A stretch of 64,000 nt of DNA from Methylotenera_A aquatica (GTDB lineage Bacteria > Pseudomonadota > Gammaproteobacteria > Burkholderiales > Methylophilaceae). The DNA is taken from contig OZ271846.1 of NCBI GenBank assembly GCA_965601485.1, positions 868,001 to 932,000 on the forward strand, read 5' to 3'. The position numbers were made by a program, and so were the translations under genes. Of this stretch, positions 61,312 to 64,000 are shown piece after piece. Each line of letters opens with the position of its first letter. Position 1 is the first letter of the stretch. The notes under the pieces were generated by a model. The model was not told the DNA's origin. It saw nothing but the letters and a program-made list of their open reading frames with translations, and made no database searches.

Positions 61312-64000
61312 GTGCTTAACTCAAAATTAAAGAAAATAACAGTTGCTCTATTTATGTCGCTGGTGCCAATGGCTGTTTTTTCGGCAGGTCTTGGTAAGCT
61401 AAACATAAGCTCCGGACTAGGCGAGCCATTAAGCGCAGATATTGAATTATTGTCCGTTACACCTGAAGAGTTAAACAGTATTTTTGCCGTCATTGCTTCT
61501 GAAGAAGCTTATGCAAATCAAGGTATTGATCGCCCCGCTTCACACAGTACTATTAAAGTTGAAGTTTCAAATAATGCAAATGGAACACCCATTTTAAAGC
61601 TCAAATCTACACAGCCAATTAGTGAGCCATTTTTAGATATGCTTATTCAGCTTGATTGGGCGTCTGGTCGTTTGTTAAGAGAATATACCGTATTATTAGA
61701 TCCGCCTGGTTATGTAGGTGAAGTTGAAAGCACAACCACACAATTGCCTACCGTAAAATTAAGTGGTGCATCAACTCAAGATTCAATAGTCAATTCATCA
61801 TCAGCCAAATTATCTAGCTCTGCAGATAAGCCAACACAAACTAAAAAATCACCAACTGCTAAAGCTAGTATTACGACATCTGGTGAGGAATATCAGACGC
61901 AACGTGGTGATTCTTTGGCAAAAATTGCACGTGATTACAAACCAGAGGGCGTTAGTTTGGATCAAATGTTGTTGGGTTTATATAATGCTAACCCAAATGT
62001 ATTTGATGGCAAAAATATGAATCGACTAAAAGTCGGCAAAATTATGCGCATGCCTTCAGAACAAGAGCTAGCATCTATGTCACTGCAGCAAGCGTCTAAA
62101 GAAGTCAAAGTTCAATCGGCTAATTGGAATGAATATCGCAATAAGCTTGCAGGAATTGTTGCCGAATCAGCACCTGGCGAATCTGAGTTAAGCACACAAA
62201 GGGCCGATGGCAAAATTAAAAGTGCAGCTGAAGATAAATCCATGCCATCTGCAACTGGTCCAAAAGATGTTGTAAAGCTATCAGCTGGTGAAGCGGCCCT
62301 AACAAAAAAGGAAGCTGACGACGTTAAAGATCTGCAAGCTAAAATCTCTGCCTTACAAGAAGAATCGACTGCGCGCCAAAAAAGTGTAATTGAAGCCCAG
62401 GAAAAGACAGCCTATTTAGAAAAGCAAATTGCGAATATGCAGCAATTGCTTGCATTGAAAAATAGCACCATGACTGATCTTCAAAAACAAGCAGAAATTC
62501 AAGCCGCAATTGATAAAAATGCGGCTATCTCACAAGTGCCTTCAGTAATTGAGCAACCTCAACCAGCTGAAGCTACTACCACGAATGTGGAAAAACCTGC
62601 ACCACCTATTGCCGCAGCAATTCCACCCGCGCCGCCTAAACCTCCGCCAGTTGTAGTGGCTGAGCCAGTAGCAGAAGTTAGCTCTTTAAATGGTGCTGAC
62701 TTGCCACTGGTTGTCTCTGCCGCTGGATTGTTAGCATTGCTGGGCGGTTGGATGTTTCTGCGTAATAAACGTAGACGTAACTTAGCCGATTTTGAACAAG
62801 GTATCATGACTTCGGGTGGTTTAAGAGCCAATACTGTTTTCGGAAATACATCTGGATCTAGTGTAGATACTGGAGACACTTCATTCTTAACCGATTTCTC
62901 ACAAAGCGCTAATGGCGGAATGATTGATACCAATGATGTGGATCCGATTGCCGAAGCTGAAGTGTATATGGCATACGGTCGCGATGCGCAAGCCGAAGAG
63001 ATTTTAAGAGACGCTATTGCAAAAGAGCCTAAGCGCTTCGAATTGCATTTAAAATTGATTGAAATGTATGCTGCAAGCAAAAATGTTTCTGCATTCGAAG
63101 ACTTAGCAGGTGAATTATATACCACCCTAGGGGCAGATGATCCAACTTGGGTTAAAGTGGCAGATATTGGCCGTAGTTTAGAGCCTAGTAATCCGCTTTA
63201 CCAAGCCAAAACAGCACATTCAGCAAGCCATGCATCTAATGAAAAGCTGGAAACCAACCAAAAATTGGAATCCAACGATTTTTCAAACTCTCCAATCGCT
63301 AGCGAAGCGGATTTAGATTTTACTTTTGATAATGATTCCTTGGTTAAAAATTTTGCGTCAACGCCAAGCGATAAAGATGCCTTTGATTTAGAGTTGGATT
63401 CAATCGCTAATCAAAATACAGATGAGATTGAATTAACTGGTAGCGCTTCTTCAACCGAAAGTTTAACGGCAGATACCATGCAAAGTCTCGCTATAGCCGA
63501 AACAAACGATGCTTTAGATTTTGATTTTGGTGATTTGACATTAAGTTTAGAAAAGACAACAGAAGCAGATGATTCAAATTTTGTATCAACTAAAATTGAG
63601 CCAGAATTAGCAATAGATATATCAGCTAATGCAGAAATATCTGAATCATTTGATATGCCAAAGTTAAATGAATCGCCTAGAGTCGAGCCAATATTGACAG
63701 ATTTAAATGACACCCGTTTTGTTAAAATCGATGCAATAACTGAAGAATCTAATTTTGATTTAAGTACACTGTCACCAGAAGCGGCAAGTTATGTGGATGA
63801 CAATTCACAAATTGCTAACACATATGATCTATCGGGCATTAGTTTAGATATGACTGATGCGGACGCAACACAATCTGCTAAAACCTTTGCCGAAGTTGAC
63901 TCTATGGAAGATGAGCCAATGGAGATTGAAATCAAGTTAGATTTAGTTGCAGCCTACATTGAAATGGATGATGCTGAGGGCGCAAAAGAACTACTCCATG
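61312..64000 (+). CDS. fimV: FimV/HubP-like polar hub protein (3' end outside window)
   Basis: Inner-membrane peptidoglycan-binding hub for polar machinery and type IV pili. From the GTG at 61312 (AAGGGTGG leader) the frame is open to the right edge, about 896 codons. It has a signal peptide (ALFMSLVPMAVFSAGLGK), the FimV N-terminal domain (GEPLSADIELLSVTPEELN), a LysM at about 190-245 (YQTQRGDSLAKIARDY to LKVGKIMRMP), a coiled coil (about 340-400), a Pro-rich linker, one membrane helix at about 464-483 (LPLVVSAAGLLALLGGWMFL), and a long acidic cytoplasmic region with TPR-like AEVYMAYGRDAQAEEILRDA. The C-terminal FimV domain is cut off. Confidence 0.93.
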   Translation, partial: MLNSKLKKITVALFMSLVPMAVFSAGLGKLNISSGLGEPLSADIELLSVTPEELNSIFAVIASEEAYANQGIDRPASHSTIKVEVSNNANGTPILKLKSTQPISEPFLDMLIQLDWASGRLLREYTVLLDPPGYVGEVESTTTQLPTVKLSGASTQDSIVNSSSAKLSSSADKPTQTKKSPTAKASITTSGEEYQTQRGDSLAKIARDYKPEGVSLDQMLLGLYNANPNVFDGKNMNRLKVGKIMRMPSEQELASMSLQQASKEVKVQSANWNEYRNKLAGIVAESAPGESELSTQRADGKIKSAAEDKSMPSATGPKDVVKLSAGEAALTKKEADDVKDLQAKISALQEESTARQKSVIEAQEKTAYLEKQIANMQQLLALKNSTMTDLQKQAEIQAAIDKNAAISQVPSVIEQPQPAEATTTNVEKPAPPIAAAIPPAPPKPPPVVVAEPVAEVSSLNGADLPLVVSAAGLLALLGGWMFLRNKRRRNLADFEQGIMTSGGLRANTVFGNTSGSSVDTGDTSFLTDFSQSANGGMIDTNDVDPIAEAEVYMAYGRDAQAEEILRDAIAKEPKRFELHLKLIEMYAASKNVSAFEDLAGELYTTLGADDPTWVKVADIGRSLEPSNPLYQAKTAHSASHASNEKLETNQKLESNDFSNSPIASEADLDFTFDNDSLVKNFASTPSDKDAFDLELDSIANQNTDEIELTGSASSTESLTADTMQSLAIAETNDALDFDFGDLTLSLEKTTEADDSNFVSTKIEPELAIDISANAEISESFDMPKLNESPRVEPILTDLNDTRFVKIDAITEESNFDLSTLSPEAASYVDDNSQIANTYDLSGISLDMTDADATQSAKTFAEVDSMEDEPMEIEIKLDLVAAYIEMDDAEGAKELLH

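Noticed and set aside
62559..63125. 188-aa frame on the minus strand
   Set aside because: It lies wholly inside the fimV frame, has no ribosome binding site and its serine/alanine-rich composition is what the complement of acidic FimV codons gives.

Overview
The window looks like a chromosomal segment of a low-GC betaproteobacterium, most likely Methylophilaceae (Methylotenera-like). This is an inference from AT-rich third positions, the mix of recognisable proteins (EarP with an Arg32-type EF-P, a TIGR03623-like AddB partner, YhdP/Nit2/TldD, FimV) and a leuC-entericidin-leuD-leuB-asd-fimV order familiar from Betaproteobacteria. No rRNA, tRNA, CRISPR array, intact insertion sequence or prophage was recognised.

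Layout. 1-7797: trxB (cut by the left edge, minus), ftsK, lolA, rarA, serS, matching the trxB-lrp-ftsK-lolA-rarA-serS order of E. coli but without lrp; decayed genes sit in its two gaps (a dps remnant, and a TPR protein). 7824-20355: mltF-like and rpiA (minus), mfd and a DedA protein (plus), then an AddA-like/AddB-like helicase-nuclease pair (minus). 20430-23294: a small membrane protein, greB, earP and efp (plus). 23353-29670: tldD, a nitrilase-family hydrolase and yhdP, read leftward as one probable operon. 29891-41145: an ABC-F ATPase, an unrecognised 196-aa protein, a broken alpha/beta hydrolase, prfC, an AT-rich glycosyltransferase, acs and glnE (divergent, with a long inverted repeat in the glnE leader). 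41161-52134: accessory stretch with ycaO, a rhodanese, an SRPBCC pseudogene, a TSUP exporter, a ppk2 pseudogene, a NarX/NarL-like two-component pair, a lipoprotein, a DMT permease, an orphan Rieske oxygenase and a two-gene membrane unit (a 34-aa peptide plus a PuuD-like membrane domain) closed by a clear terminator. 52231-64000: biosynthetic block argD-argF-argG, ppnP, yajQ, leuC-entericidin-leuD-leuB, asd, and fimV running off the right edge.

How the genes work together. argDFG carry arginine synthesis from N-acetylglutamate semialdehyde to argininosuccinate; leuCDB carry leucine synthesis from isopropylmalate; asd feeds lysine, methionine and threonine. earP rhamnosylates the EF-P encoded next to it. 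mfd, the AddAB-like pair, rarA and ftsK cover repair and chromosome processing. Acs assimilates acetate and GlnE tunes glutamine synthetase.

The most distinctive feature is gene decay. At least five former genes (dps, a TPR protein, an alpha/beta hydrolase, an SRPBCC protein, ppk2) can be read through stops, frameshifts and deletions in stretches that otherwise look intergenic. I found no convincing new multi-gene system; the best candidates for undescribed biology are the 34-aa peptide/PuuD-like pair, the unknown 196-aa protein and the glnE leader inverted repeat.
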